A stretch of DNA of 61,359 nucleotides from Treponema sp. UBA4307 (GTDB lineage: Bacteria > Spirochaetota > Spirochaetia > Treponematales > Treponemataceae). Shown here piece by piece: positions 51,739 through 59,984 of this stretch. The stretch covers positions 1 to 61,359 of the forward strand of contig DGUP01000033.1 in NCBI GenBank assembly GCA_002394685.1, given 5' to 3'. The first letter of the stretch is position 1, and each line of letters starts with the position of its first letter. The notes under the pieces were generated by a model. The model did not search any database, was not told where the DNA came from, and saw nothing but the letters and a program-made list of their open reading frames with translations. A program made the translations under genes and the position numbers.

Positions 51739-53211
51739 TTAGTTTCTTGGCCACTGACCAACCAGTTCAGGGAAGTCAAATGACTGTTCAACAAAGTATC
51801 TCAGGTCGAAGTCTTCGTGTGTTACTACAACCAGGATTGTTGCATGTTCTGCCAGGTAATCTGAAATTACTTTCATTACATGGAGACGTGTTTCAAAGTC
51901 AATGTGAGCAAATGGTTCATCAAGCAAAAGAATATCCGGCTTTGCAGTAAGGGCTCTTGCAATATCCATACGCTTCATTTCTCCAGAAGAGAGTTCCTGA
52001 GGATGCATATCAAGATGTCCCTTTGTAAGACCTACTTTTACAAGATTTTCACCAAGTTCTTCAACAGTACCTTCTACGCCGGCCTTTGAAATCTGAGCAA
52101 ATGAATCTCTAATCTTCAAATCAGGGAAGAAAGAGAAACGTGAGTCCTGCTGAACAATAGCCATTCTCTTACGGAAAGGCTTAAATTCTTTAGGATCCTT
52201 ACCATTTTCAATCGGCTTGAGCTTAACAAGGTCGTTGTCTTCCATTGTGATTTTACCATCTGTTTCATCGAGAAGACGAAGGATGGCCTTAATCATACTT
52301 GATTTACCACAACCAGAAGGTCCGGTAATACCGTAGATTGTTGAACGTTCAAACTGAAGGTTCAGACCCTTGAAAGCAGTGAATTTTCTTTCACCGAAAA
52401 TACCACGCTTCTGATATGACTGACCAACATCAAGGAGCTTAATGGCAGAACCAGACGCCCCCTTCTTTGCTTCAGGCTTTTCGTAACCTTCCATTACAGG
52501 AAGTTCTGTCTGCTTAACAACGTCACCGTCTCTAAGCACGAAAATCTGATCAAGTGTAAGGCGACGGATAAAGTCTACGTCGTGGCTTACCATAAGGAAT
52601 GTCTTTGTCTTATCACAGAGAATTTCCTTGTTAAGGAATTCAACAAAGTTCTTACGAAGATTGCGGTCAAGGTTTACTGTTGGTTCATCAAGAAGAATCA
52701 GGTTACCTGGTCTTGAAAGAAGAACCATCAGTGTAATACGCTGCATTTCACCACCAGAAACTTCATCCGGATAAAGACGAGCAAATGCTTCAAAATCCAG
52801 AGAGAAGAATTCCTTAAGGCGTCTTACAATTTCTGAACGACATCCAGGAGCAAGTAAAGCCTGGTTCTGATCAAGAGTAAGGGCTGCGTTCATAACCTGG
52901 GCAGTTTCAGCAGGAACAAACATCAAACCTGACTGTTCAATGCTCTTCCACTGCTTAACTCCAAGTTTTTTTCCGTTTATATAACCATCAATTCCGTTGA
53001 TTTTCATGTTTCCTTCAAATGTAAATACACTTGTAGGAAGAATACCGGCAATTGATTTAAGGAATACTGATTTACCAGTTCCTGTAGGTCCCATGATTAC
53101 AGTTGAAGTACCAGGTTCAATGCTGAATGATGACTTCTTTAATGTAATACGATCTCTAAGGTGGATACAAAAATCATTTAATTCAATTGGATTTACTTTC
53201 TTTTCGTCCAT
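51739..53211 (-). CDS. Peptide-type ABC importer ATPase, two fused nucleotide-binding domains
   Basis: This 490-residue cytoplasmic protein combines the DppD-like and DppF-like ATPases that are usually separate genes. NBD1 (about 1-245) has Walker A GPTGTGKS, signature VSGGEMQR and Walker B LILLDEPTVNLD. NBD2 (about 255-490) has Walker A GPSGCGKSS, signature LSSGEMKR (LSGGQ with Ser at the third position) and Walker B ILLLDEPFAHID, where Ala replaces the usual D-loop Ser or Thr. Both sites keep their catalytic Glu. AGGAGG precedes the start. It is last in the operon, 2 nt after the second permease. Substrate is probably a peptide or another SBP_bac_5 ligand such as nickel chelate or an opine. 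Confidence 0.92.
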   Translation of the reverse strand: MDEKKVNPIELNDFCIHLRDRITLKKSSFSIEPGTSTVIMGPTGTGKSVFLKSIAGILPTSVFTFEGNMKINGIDGYINGKKLGVKQWKSIEQSGLMFVPAETAQVMNAALTLDQNQALLAPGCRSEIVRRLKEFFSLDFEAFARLYPDEVSGGEMQRITLMVLLSRPGNLILLDEPTVNLDRNLRKNFVEFLNKEILCDKTKTFLMVSHDVDFIRRLTLDQIFVLRDGDVVKQTELPVMEGYEKPEAKKGASGSAIKLLDVGQSYQKRGIFGERKFTAFKGLNLQFERSTIYGITGPSGCGKSSMIKAILRLLDETDGKITMEDNDLVKLKPIENGKDPKEFKPFRKRMAIVQQDSRFSFFPDLKIRDSFAQISKAGVEGTVEELGENLVKVGLTKGHLDMHPQELSSGEMKRMDIARALTAKPDILLLDEPFAHIDFETRLHVMKVISDYLAEHATILVVVTHEDFDLRYFVEQSFDFPELVGQWPRN

Positions 53212-53213
53212 GA

Positions 53214-54038
53214 TTATGCCTCCTCCTTGTCTTCATTCAAAATAATAAGGAATGCAACACTAACTGCAATCAAAAGGATAGATGGCAGCCAGAAATACCA
53301 CATTTCACTACCACTTCCAAAAAGCAGTACCTGGCGGTTTAATGCAACGAGTGCACCAGGGCTTGTGTGCTGAGGAGTACCTGTTGAACCCAGACCTACC
53401 TGAATTACATAACCAAAGGATGTATCAAGTACCAGAGTCTTAAGCAGAATACCTGCTGCAACACGCTTTGTAGTATCTCTCATCAAAGTTGTCTTCATCA
53501 GAACTGCCAGAATGCGGTTCTTTGTAAATCCGTATGAACGGAAGGAAATACTATATTTACGGTTATACAAGTCTGAAAGTGGAATAGAAATACTTCTTAC
53601 TGCTTCAGGTAAAACAGTTGCAGTTGCTGCAGCTACGAATACAATCAGGGAAAGTACAGTAGACTTTGGACCAGCAGACTTTGCAAGTGCACCAGAAACT
53701 GGAGCATAACAGAAGAGAGCAATAAGAATAGATGGAATAGATTCAATTGCATTCATGATGTTTGTAAAGAATCTTCCAACTTTATTTGAAAGAACGCTAA
53801 GATATCCAAGCAAAATGGAAATAATCATAGCAAAAACAAGTGTTGTTACCAGAGTTATGGAAAGTTCCTGGAATGATGTCAAAAGAAGCTTAAGGAAGCC
53901 CTCAGGATTTGTTCTGGTTGGAAGGAATGACTCAGGAGCAATGCCTGCAAACCAGTTATATGGCAACCAGGAAATAATCAGAGGCAGGAGCAGAATAACA
54001 ACAAAAATAATACGTAATACTTTAAATTGCTTTTTCAT
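53214..54038 (-). CDS. Peptide-type ABC importer permease (DppC-like)
   Basis: This 274-residue inner-membrane subunit has six hydrophobic helices: a first one at the N-terminus (LRIIFVVILLLPLIISWL) and the BPD_transp_1 core from about residue 75. The coupling motif region around SIPLSDLYNRKYSISFRSYGFTKN corresponds to the EAA loop that contacts the ATPase. I prefer the ATG at 54038, which follows the previous stop by 4 nt with GAGG eight bases upstream; an alternative ATG at 54056 would overlap that gene by 14 bp. It is the partner of the DppB-like permease. Confidence 0.88.
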   Translation of the reverse strand: MKKQFKVLRIIFVVILLLPLIISWLPYNWFAGIAPESFLPTRTNPEGFLKLLLTSFQELSITLVTTLVFAMIISILLGYLSVLSNKVGRFFTNIMNAIESIPSILIALFCYAPVSGALAKSAGPKSTVLSLIVFVAAATATVLPEAVRSISIPLSDLYNRKYSISFRSYGFTKNRILAVLMKTTLMRDTTKRVAAGILLKTLVLDTSFGYVIQVGLGSTGTPQHTSPGALVALNRQVLLFGSGSEMWYFWLPSILLIAVSVAFLIILNEDKEEA

Positions 54039-54042
54039 AACC

Positions 54043-54921
54043 TTAACCTCTTTCATATACTCTTGGATACAGAATAAAGAGTATCAGCTTAACTAAGAAT
54101 GAAACGACTGCATTAATACACAAAAGAACAAATACTGATGTAATCAAAAGATCAGTGTTTGTTTCAATCAGCGCATCAATAAGGTTTTTACCCAGTCCAG
54201 GGAAACTGAAAGCAATTTCTGCAATAGTTACAGAACCAATAATTGCCGGAACTTTACCAGCAAGATATGGAATAAAGCGTGGCAAACTAGACTGGAAAAT
54301 ATAACCAGTGTATGTTCCTGGCCATGGGAACACGCGACCTAATTTGCGGCCTAATGTTGAGAATACTATAGCATGTGTCTGGTTTACCTGTGACAGCATA
54401 TCTGTCTTAAGAAAGCTTGTAGCATCCCAGGCAAGACCACCAAGTAATACTGTAAACAGTGCGATCATTGGTTTTGGAGCATCTCCAAGCCATGTATACA
54501 AAAGCCAGAAACCTACAAACAAAGGAACGGCAGCAAATACAGAAAGAATAAGAGCAAGGAACTTTTCCATTCTTTCGCTGTGTTTTTTACCATATGTTAA
54601 TGACATGTAGCGGCTTGAAACTGCATAAGATGAGCCAACAAGTGCAATAATGATTAAGAAAATAAGTGAAATCAATGCCAAAGGCAAAGTCTGCTTAGCA
54701 CCAGCAACAATAATCTGACCAGAAGTGAATCCAGGTCCCATTGCTGCCAGGTCTCTCTGTCCAATCAAAAGAAGACAGAAAGACTTAGCTGCTTCCAGAT
54801 AGGTCTCACCAGGAGCGCCTATTGAAAGCAGGTAGAGGGCAGACAGTACAACAGTTCCTCCTATTGCAAAGAGAATACCATGCAATAAGAACTCTTTTAC
54901 TAAAAAGCGAACAAAACGCAT
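54043..54921 (-). CDS. Peptide-type ABC importer permease (DppB-like)
   Basis: This 292-residue permease has an N-terminal helix (LLHGILFAIGGTVVLSALYLL), then the BPD_transp_1 core. It ends with FSFPGLGKNLIDALIETNTDLL, the signature near the C-terminal periplasmic loop of DppB-type permeases (normally FSxPGLGxLxxxAxxxRDxP). Two features are less typical: the DxP turn is absent, and the first periplasmic loop is short. AGAGGG precedes the ATG. It follows the binding-protein gene by 22 nt in the operon. Confidence 0.88.
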   Translation of the reverse strand: MRFVRFLVKEFLLHGILFAIGGTVVLSALYLLSIGAPGETYLEAAKSFCLLLIGQRDLAAMGPGFTSGQIIVAGAKQTLPLALISLIFLIIIALVGSSYAVSSRYMSLTYGKKHSERMEKFLALILSVFAAVPLFVGFWLLYTWLGDAPKPMIALFTVLLGGLAWDATSFLKTDMLSQVNQTHAIVFSTLGRKLGRVFPWPGTYTGYIFQSSLPRFIPYLAGKVPAIIGSVTIAEIAFSFPGLGKNLIDALIETNTDLLITSVFVLLCINAVVSFLVKLILFILYPRVYERG

Positions 54922-54943
54922 TTATATCTTCCCTCTTAAAAAA

Positions 54944-56533
54944 TTATCTCTGGAATACCCAGTCTTCTGCTGAAAGGAATGGGTTATCTGTAGCCATTGC
55001 AACGTTTCCAATTCCGCGGGAATAAACTTCCTTCTGGAGTGTGAAGAGGAACAATGAAGGGCATACGTCAGACATCTTAGCATGGATGTTAAGAATTGTT
55101 GGAACCCAGTCTTCAATCTTTGGTGAATCTGCAGCCTGAGCAAAGAGCTTGTCAAGTTCTGCGTCTGAAACGCCAGTAACGTTTTCTACACCATTTGTAC
55201 CGTAAAGATTAGCCATTGTTGAGTACATGTTATCAAATCCATCACGGTAGATAATTGCAAGTTCGAAAGACTTCTCTTTGTAAACCATACGTTCGTAAAC
55301 CTGATCACCAGTACGTCTTGCATCAACATTTAAGCCGATTTCAGAAAGCTGTCTTGCAACACCTTCAGCAAGCTGCTTACCAAATTCACCCATTGAGTCT
55401 GGATAAATAAGGATGATGTTCTGTCCGTCAAGACCGCTTGAAGCAGCAAGAGCCTTTGCTTCTTCAACGTCATATGGAAGAAGGTCAGGAAGCAGTTCTG
55501 TGTAGTGTTCTGGAACAGCTACAGGGAAAATGTCTGTTGGATATGGACCGTAGTTGATGATAACTCCGCTGTCCTGGTCAGTAATTTCTGGAATAAGGTT
55601 AACCTTATCGAGAGCCTTAGCCATAGCCTTGCGTGCATCAGGATTTGAGAATGTGCTGTTGTTGATTGCAACTTCATAGTATGCATATGGCATATATGAG
55701 TTAATATCAACATCACCCATCTTTTCAATTGTTGGGCGGTCCATTGGGTTTGTTTCAAGAATCAGGTTGATACGACCTCTTCTCAATTCGTTAAGACGAA
55801 CTACAGGGTCGATTGTACGCTTGATTGTGAAAGTTGAAGCCTTTGGAACAGACTTGAAGTAATCCTTGTTCTGTTCAAAATCAATCTGCTTACCGATTTC
55901 CCAATTAGAGAACTTGAATGGACCTGTTCCTACTGGATTTGTTGCGAATGCACGTTCGTTTTCACCGGCGCGCATGTTAACGTTCATCTTCTGACCATTG
56001 TATACAGAAGGAATGATCTTGAATGTAAGAACAGGATAAGCATTGTATTCAGGGATTGGATCCTTGAAGTGAATTTCTACTGTCTTATCATCAATTGCAA
56101 TTACATCTTCAATGTAAGAAGCAAGGTATTCACGGTTAGGTGAAGCATTTTCTTCAAGCATGTAAGCCTGGAAAGAGTATACAACATCGTCTGCTGTTAC
56201 AGGGTTTCCATCATGCCACAATACGTCACGGAGTGTAACTGTATAAATTTTTCTTGTAGCTTCGTCCTGCACGATTTCATCTGCAAGAGCAAAGTCTGTG
56301 TAGAGACTTCCACTGTTAAGGTCTACTTCGTTATTAGTTAAACCATCAAAGAGAAGCTCATTAACATTCAAACCCATTGTATTCTGTTCAAGAATTGGGT
56401 TCAAAGAATCTGGCAGTGTTGATACTGCTGCTGTCATTCCCTTAGCGCCGAGTGAACAGCCCATAGAAAGTACTGCAGCTGCTGCTACAGTTACAGCGAA
56501 TCCAAACACTGATTTCTTGTTAAGTCTAATCAT
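54944..56533 (-). CDS. Peptide-type substrate-binding lipoprotein (SBP_bac_5)
   Basis: This 529-residue periplasmic binding lipoprotein has lipobox LSMGC (cysteine about residue 26). The family opening appears as STLPDSLNPILEQNTMGLNVNELLFDGL, and the conserved block as VTLRDVLWHDGNPVTADDVVYSF. The two-lobe fold extends to the C-terminus. Members bind oligopeptides, dipeptides, nickel complexes or sugars; the ligand cannot be fixed from sequence. AAGGAAA precedes the ATG, 2 nt after the stop of the upstream lipoprotein. It delivers substrate to the two permeases and fused ATPase downstream. Confidence 0.93.
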   Translation of the reverse strand: MIRLNKKSVFGFAVTVAAAAVLSMGCSLGAKGMTAAVSTLPDSLNPILEQNTMGLNVNELLFDGLTNNEVDLNSGSLYTDFALADEIVQDEATRKIYTVTLRDVLWHDGNPVTADDVVYSFQAYMLEENASPNREYLASYIEDVIAIDDKTVEIHFKDPIPEYNAYPVLTFKIIPSVYNGQKMNVNMRAGENERAFATNPVGTGPFKFSNWEIGKQIDFEQNKDYFKSVPKASTFTIKRTIDPVVRLNELRRGRINLILETNPMDRPTIEKMGDVDINSYMPYAYYEVAINNSTFSNPDARKAMAKALDKVNLIPEITDQDSGVIINYGPYPTDIFPVAVPEHYTELLPDLLPYDVEEAKALAASSGLDGQNIILIYPDSMGEFGKQLAEGVARQLSEIGLNVDARRTGDQVYERMVYKEKSFELAIIYRDGFDNMYSTMANLYGTNGVENVTGVSDAELDKLFAQAADSPKIEDWVPTILNIHAKMSDVCPSLFLFTLQKEVYSRGIGNVAMATDNPFLSAEDWVFQR

Positions 56534-56535
56534 AA

Positions 56536-57990
56536 TTAGCGTTTCCTTACAACAAATGAACTATAAACAACTACTGTTCCTGAGTAGCTGCCGTTACCAC
56601 TTCCAACCTCGAAGTAGTAGTTTGAGCCGTTAAGCTTAGAGCCGGCATTCATTACTGGCCAGGAATTACCAACTCTATTTGCCTGACTTACGAGGTCCTG
56701 AAGGTTGTTCTTTTTAATATTTTTTCCAGACTTTGTGTTCTGGTTGAATACACGGATTGTTCTTCCGCCGTTACAGGTGATAACAAGGTCGTTCATCTGG
56801 CCTCTTGGAATATCTACCATACCCCACCAGTAATCTTCTGACTTCTGGCTTGAAGCGCTGAACTTAGCAGGACGAGATCTCTTGTTAGCTCCAGATGTCC
56901 CCTGTTCAGGGTTGAAAAGACCAATCATGAGAGGCATAACTGTTCTACCACGGCTGGCAATTTCTTCCTGGTTAGCAATTTCTCTGTTAACCTGAGCAAT
57001 CTTGTTCTTAAGATCTGTTCTCTGAGCATTGATGTCATTAATAACATCCTGTCCAATTTCAGATGGATACTGTGTTCTGAACTTAAGAAGTTCGTTGTAA
57101 ATAACATCAATATCATTCTGAACAGAATTATAGTGGTCGCGGATATCATATGAAGTATATGCACCATTCTTTCCACTACCTGCCTTTGATGGCTGGCGTG
57201 CAAATGCTTCGTTGATGCGTTCCTTGTAAATATAAGCCTTTTCACGGATTGCAGCCTGACGCTTAATAGAAACATCCTGACCAAGGTTCTTAAATCTCTT
57301 GGCAGCAGCAGTAACACCTGATGTGCTTGAAACACCAGAGTTCTTTACTTCCTTGTCTACTTCAGCAGCGAGAGCCTCATAATCCTTTACCAGCTTGTTG
57401 TATGCTTCAATTCTGCCGTCCAGATCTGAAACTGCAGAAGCTTCATCAAGCTTTGTACTGATTGTTGACTGCTTTGATGCAATTGAAGAAGCAACATTTA
57501 CTTCTTTTCCAGAAGCCTTAAGATTTGGGTGTTCACCATATACGGCTACTGCAGTCTTCTGCATGCTTTTTGCATCAGCAAGGCTGTTTGATTCAACGAG
57601 CTTATTAATACGGGCAGCTGTAAGAACAGCACCCTTTTCCTTTACATCTTCTGGAAGCTTAAGTGCAGGATCCAGTGTAGCAAAGTTATTAAGAGCCTTT
57701 CTTGTTGCAGAAAGGAGTTTTGATTCATTTGTAGATTTAATTGAATCTGTGCTGTCAAGAGCGGCAACACCAGCTTCATATGCAGTTACATAACCCAGAT
57801 ACTTTTTCTGAGTTTCTGCATCCTTAATATCTGTCCAGTAGGCAGTTGCAGCAGCAGGTTCACGATTATTCCAGGCGTTTACACCTTTTGTAATAGCAGG
57901 ATCCTGTCCATCACCACCAGTCGAAACGCAGGAAATCATCATCATTGAGACAGCAGCAATGGCAGCAAATAAAGATTTGATTTTCTTCAT
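56536..57990 (-). CDS. Lipoprotein of unknown function with helical body and beta-rich C-terminus
   Basis: This 484-residue lipoprotein has lipobox MISC (cysteine about residue 21). Residues about 30-330 are helical with an early TPR-like or coiled-coil pattern (NNREPAAATAYWTDIKDAE). The last 130 residues are beta-rich (DYWWGMVDIPRGQMNDLVITCNGGRTIRVFNQNTK, read in parts), possibly a binding module. No enzyme motif is present. Its start overlaps the stop of the upstream FGE-like gene by 1 bp, and its stop is 2 nt before the binding-protein ATG, so it is tightly built into this importer operon and probably acts with it at a membrane surface. Confidence 0.65.
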   Translation of the reverse strand: MKKIKSLFAAIAAVSMMMISCVSTGGDGQDPAITKGVNAWNNREPAAATAYWTDIKDAETQKKYLGYVTAYEAGVAALDSTDSIKSTNESKLLSATRKALNNFATLDPALKLPEDVKEKGAVLTAARINKLVESNSLADAKSMQKTAVAVYGEHPNLKASGKEVNVASSIASKQSTISTKLDEASAVSDLDGRIEAYNKLVKDYEALAAEVDKEVKNSGVSSTSGVTAAAKRFKNLGQDVSIKRQAAIREKAYIYKERINEAFARQPSKAGSGKNGAYTSYDIRDHYNSVQNDIDVIYNELLKFRTQYPSEIGQDVINDINAQRTDLKNKIAQVNREIANQEEIASRGRTVMPLMIGLFNPEQGTSGANKRSRPAKFSASSQKSEDYWWGMVDIPRGQMNDLVITCNGGRTIRVFNQNTKSGKNIKKNNLQDLVSQANRVGNSWPVMNAGSKLNGSNYYFEVGSGNGSYSGTVVVYSSFVVRKR

Positions 57991-59609
57991 TATTTAATCT
58001 CCTTTACAAGACGGAATCCAATGTCTGAAGAATTACTATCAGCATCAACATTCCTATAGTTTGAAACTCTCAACTCGCTTGGACCATCCATCCATGATCC
58101 GCCTTTTACAGTATGTGTGGTTGTTACGTCATCTGTAATATTACGTGCAGATGAAGTCCATTCCCAAACATTACCTGACATATCAACAAGTCCCCATGCA
58201 TTTGTAGAATCAGGGAAAGAACCTACAGGAGATGGAGCCTTGAATTTACCATTACCCTTATAGTTAGCCTTTTTACCCTTTGAAGGATCATCATCACCCC
58301 AAGGATAGATTGTAGAAGCACCGGCGCGGGCAGCAATTTCCCATTCATCATCAGAAGGGAGGCGGTACTTGCTTCCTGTCTGACCTGAGAGCCATTCAGC
58401 GTATGCTTCAGCCTGTTCGTATGTTACACCAACAACTGGCTGCTGAGCCTGATTGTATGTTGGATTGTCAAAGTATGCAGGATAATCTTCATTTTCTGTA
58501 ACAAAAAGGAATCCGGCAAACTGAAGGTTTGTAACTGGAGTCTTCTGAACTTCATATGCAGCAAGTGTAACATTGCGTGCTGCTTCCTTTCCGCCAGCCT
58601 TTGTATCCTGGTCTACGGCACCTGACTTGTAAGAACCAGCTGCTACTTCAACACCCTTAAGGGCTTCAGCAGGATTTTCGTAGTGGATGTAGCGGCCTTC
58701 TGCAGAAGACTGTGCATCAAGCTTTCTCAAGCCAGAGTAAATGTACTTTGAATCACTGAATGTTGTTGAAATTGTAAGTGTTACAACCTTGTTCTTGAAA
58801 TCATCAGAAACAGGATATTCAACTACAGCCTTTCCAGACTTATCTGTTGTTACTGGAGTAACTGAAGAATCAACTTCACCCCAGCCTGTTGTTACTGGAA
58901 GTTCTGCAAGGTCCCATGAAGCCTTGAGCTTAAGACCAGAAACAGCCTTACCGTTAGCATCCTTTACAGTAATATTGAATACTGTTGAAGGTCCGATAAT
59001 ACCGTTTGCAGCAGAAATTGCAATGTTAAGGTTTTCAACGATTGTTGAACAAACAGCTTCTACCTTCTTTGAGTACAATTCTGTACCGCCGGCCTGAAGT
59101 GTAAGAAGATCTCTTTCACCATTTGCAGACAGAGAGTCGAGGATTGCTACAGCACTTTCGATTCTTGCAGAAATGTCCTTACCAGAAGTAAGAGTATTAT
59201 AAGATTCGGTTAAAGAAGCGCGGAGGTCATCTTCAAATGCCTTCTGTTCCTTTTCCCATTCAGTTACCTTAATGCGGTATGTTACATCGTTTCCAGCTTT
59301 GTTGTGCTTAAAGTCCTTAAGCTTTGTCAGACGTGCATTTACAGAATCATCACTTACAGATACGCGTGATGCTTTTGGATTTGAAAGTCTGAGAGTTGAA
59401 GTAAGAGCAGTTTCAATGAGATCTTTCTTTGCCATGAAATCTGCTTCTTCAGCAGTAGCAGCCTTACCATATCCATAATAAAAGCCTTCTTCCTCTTTTA
59501 CGAGTTCGTTCTTGGCTTTAGCAGCAAATACTTGTCCTCCTCCAATCAGGGCCATACAAGTAGCGGTTAAAAGAAGCTTTGCAACTTTCTTTCCAAAAAT
59601 ATTTAACAT
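57990..59609 (-). CDS. Exported LPP20-like plus FGE-like (SUMF1) domain protein
   Basis: This 539-residue exported protein has a signal peptide (LLLTATCMALIGGGQVFAAKAK), an N-terminal LPP20-like region (about 35-160, GYGKAATAEEADFMAKKDLI), a middle beta-sandwich-like part (about 205-315), and a C-terminal formylglycine-generating-enzyme-like domain (about 320-539) with KTPVTNLQFAGFL, RLPSDDEWEIAARAG, YPWGDD and GNVWEWTSS. The copper-binding catalytic cysteines of true FGE are absent; the equivalent tail GGSWMDGPSELRVSNYR has none. It is therefore probably a binding domain, not a sulfatase activator. I chose the ATG at 59609 because AGGAGA precedes it and it gives a proper signal; a longer frame begins at 59681. 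Confidence 0.82.
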   Translation of the reverse strand: MLNIFGKKVAKLLLTATCMALIGGGQVFAAKAKNELVKEEEGFYYGYGKAATAEEADFMAKKDLIETALTSTLRLSNPKASRVSVSDDSVNARLTKLKDFKHNKAGNDVTYRIKVTEWEKEQKAFEDDLRASLTESYNTLTSGKDISARIESAVAILDSLSANGERDLLTLQAGGTELYSKKVEAVCSTIVENLNIAISAANGIIGPSTVFNITVKDANGKAVSGLKLKASWDLAELPVTTGWGEVDSSVTPVTTDKSGKAVVEYPVSDDFKNKVVTLTISTTFSDSKYIYSGLRKLDAQSSAEGRYIHYENPAEALKGVEVAAGSYKSGAVDQDTKAGGKEAARNVTLAAYEVQKTPVTNLQFAGFLFVTENEDYPAYFDNPTYNQAQQPVVGVTYEQAEAYAEWLSGQTGSKYRLPSDDEWEIAARAGASTIYPWGDDDPSKGKKANYKGNGKFKAPSPVGSFPDSTNAWGLVDMSGNVWEWTSSARNITDDVTTTHTVKGGSWMDGPSELRVSNYRNVDADSNSSDIGFRLVKEIK

Positions 59610-59723
59610 AATGTTTCTCCTTACCTGAATAGTCTTCCACCTGAACATCAAAAAAATGTCCGGAGTGATTTTACAGCCCAAGGAAAATGAGCTAATAAAT
59701 AATAACTACCCACGCAGTTTAAA

Positions 59724-59768
59724 ATGATGTACAAAAAAGTGTTAACTGTCAAGATAAAAGGTTAACAC
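59724..59768 (-). promoter_or_regulatory. Promoter and palindromic operator of the FGE-like/importer operon
   Basis: On the minus strand, a consensus -35 TTGACA (59753-59748) is followed, 18 bp later, by CATCAT (59729-59724) as a weak -10. The perfect 8-bp inverted repeat GTGTTAAC (59739-59746) and GTTAACAC (59761-59768) flanks the -35 on both sides, an arrangement expected for a repressor covering the -35. Confidence 0.45.
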
Positions 59769-59828
59769 ATTTTTTTGAGAATTCAAAACTTTATTAAATT
59801 CATAGAGATTTTAGACAAATATATAGAA

Positions 59829-59855
59829 GATTTTTGAGATTTTTCAGATTTTTAA
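59829..59855. repeat. Three tandem 9-bp T-tract repeats
   Basis: GATTTTTGA, GATTTTTCA and GATTTTTAA follow each other directly; further T-tracts lie at 59863-59869 and 59876-59880. Regularly spaced A/T tracts can bend DNA, although 9 bp is short of the helical repeat. Confidence 0.6.
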
Positions 59856-59984
59856 GATATTGTTTTTTTGTCAGATTTTTAAAAATGACAGTATTTTACA
59901 ATTTCATTTTTTTCCGGCAGAAAAACATCTGAAAATCATCAAGATATGTACACTATTATACATGCAAATTGTTTATTCTGCAAA

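Larger units (their letters stand above)
59610..59984. promoter_or_regulatory. 375-bp AT-rich spacer upstream of the FGE-like operon
   Basis: No gene is visible. It holds the operator/promoter at 59724-59768 and the short tandem repeats at 59829-59855. There is a near-palindrome TGTCAGATTTTTAAAAATGACA around 59869-59890, but with A-runs on the wrong side for minus-strand termination. I find no clear terminator for the acidic-repeat gene. Confidence 0.5.

Noticed and set aside
57990..59609. Sulfatase-activating formylglycine-generating enzyme
   Set aside because: The domain fold is present but the C-terminal catalytic cysteine pair is absent and no sulfatase gene is nearby.
59869..59890. Terminator for the acidic-repeat gene
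   Set aside because: The near-palindrome has no T-run on the downstream minus-strand side; the run there is of A.
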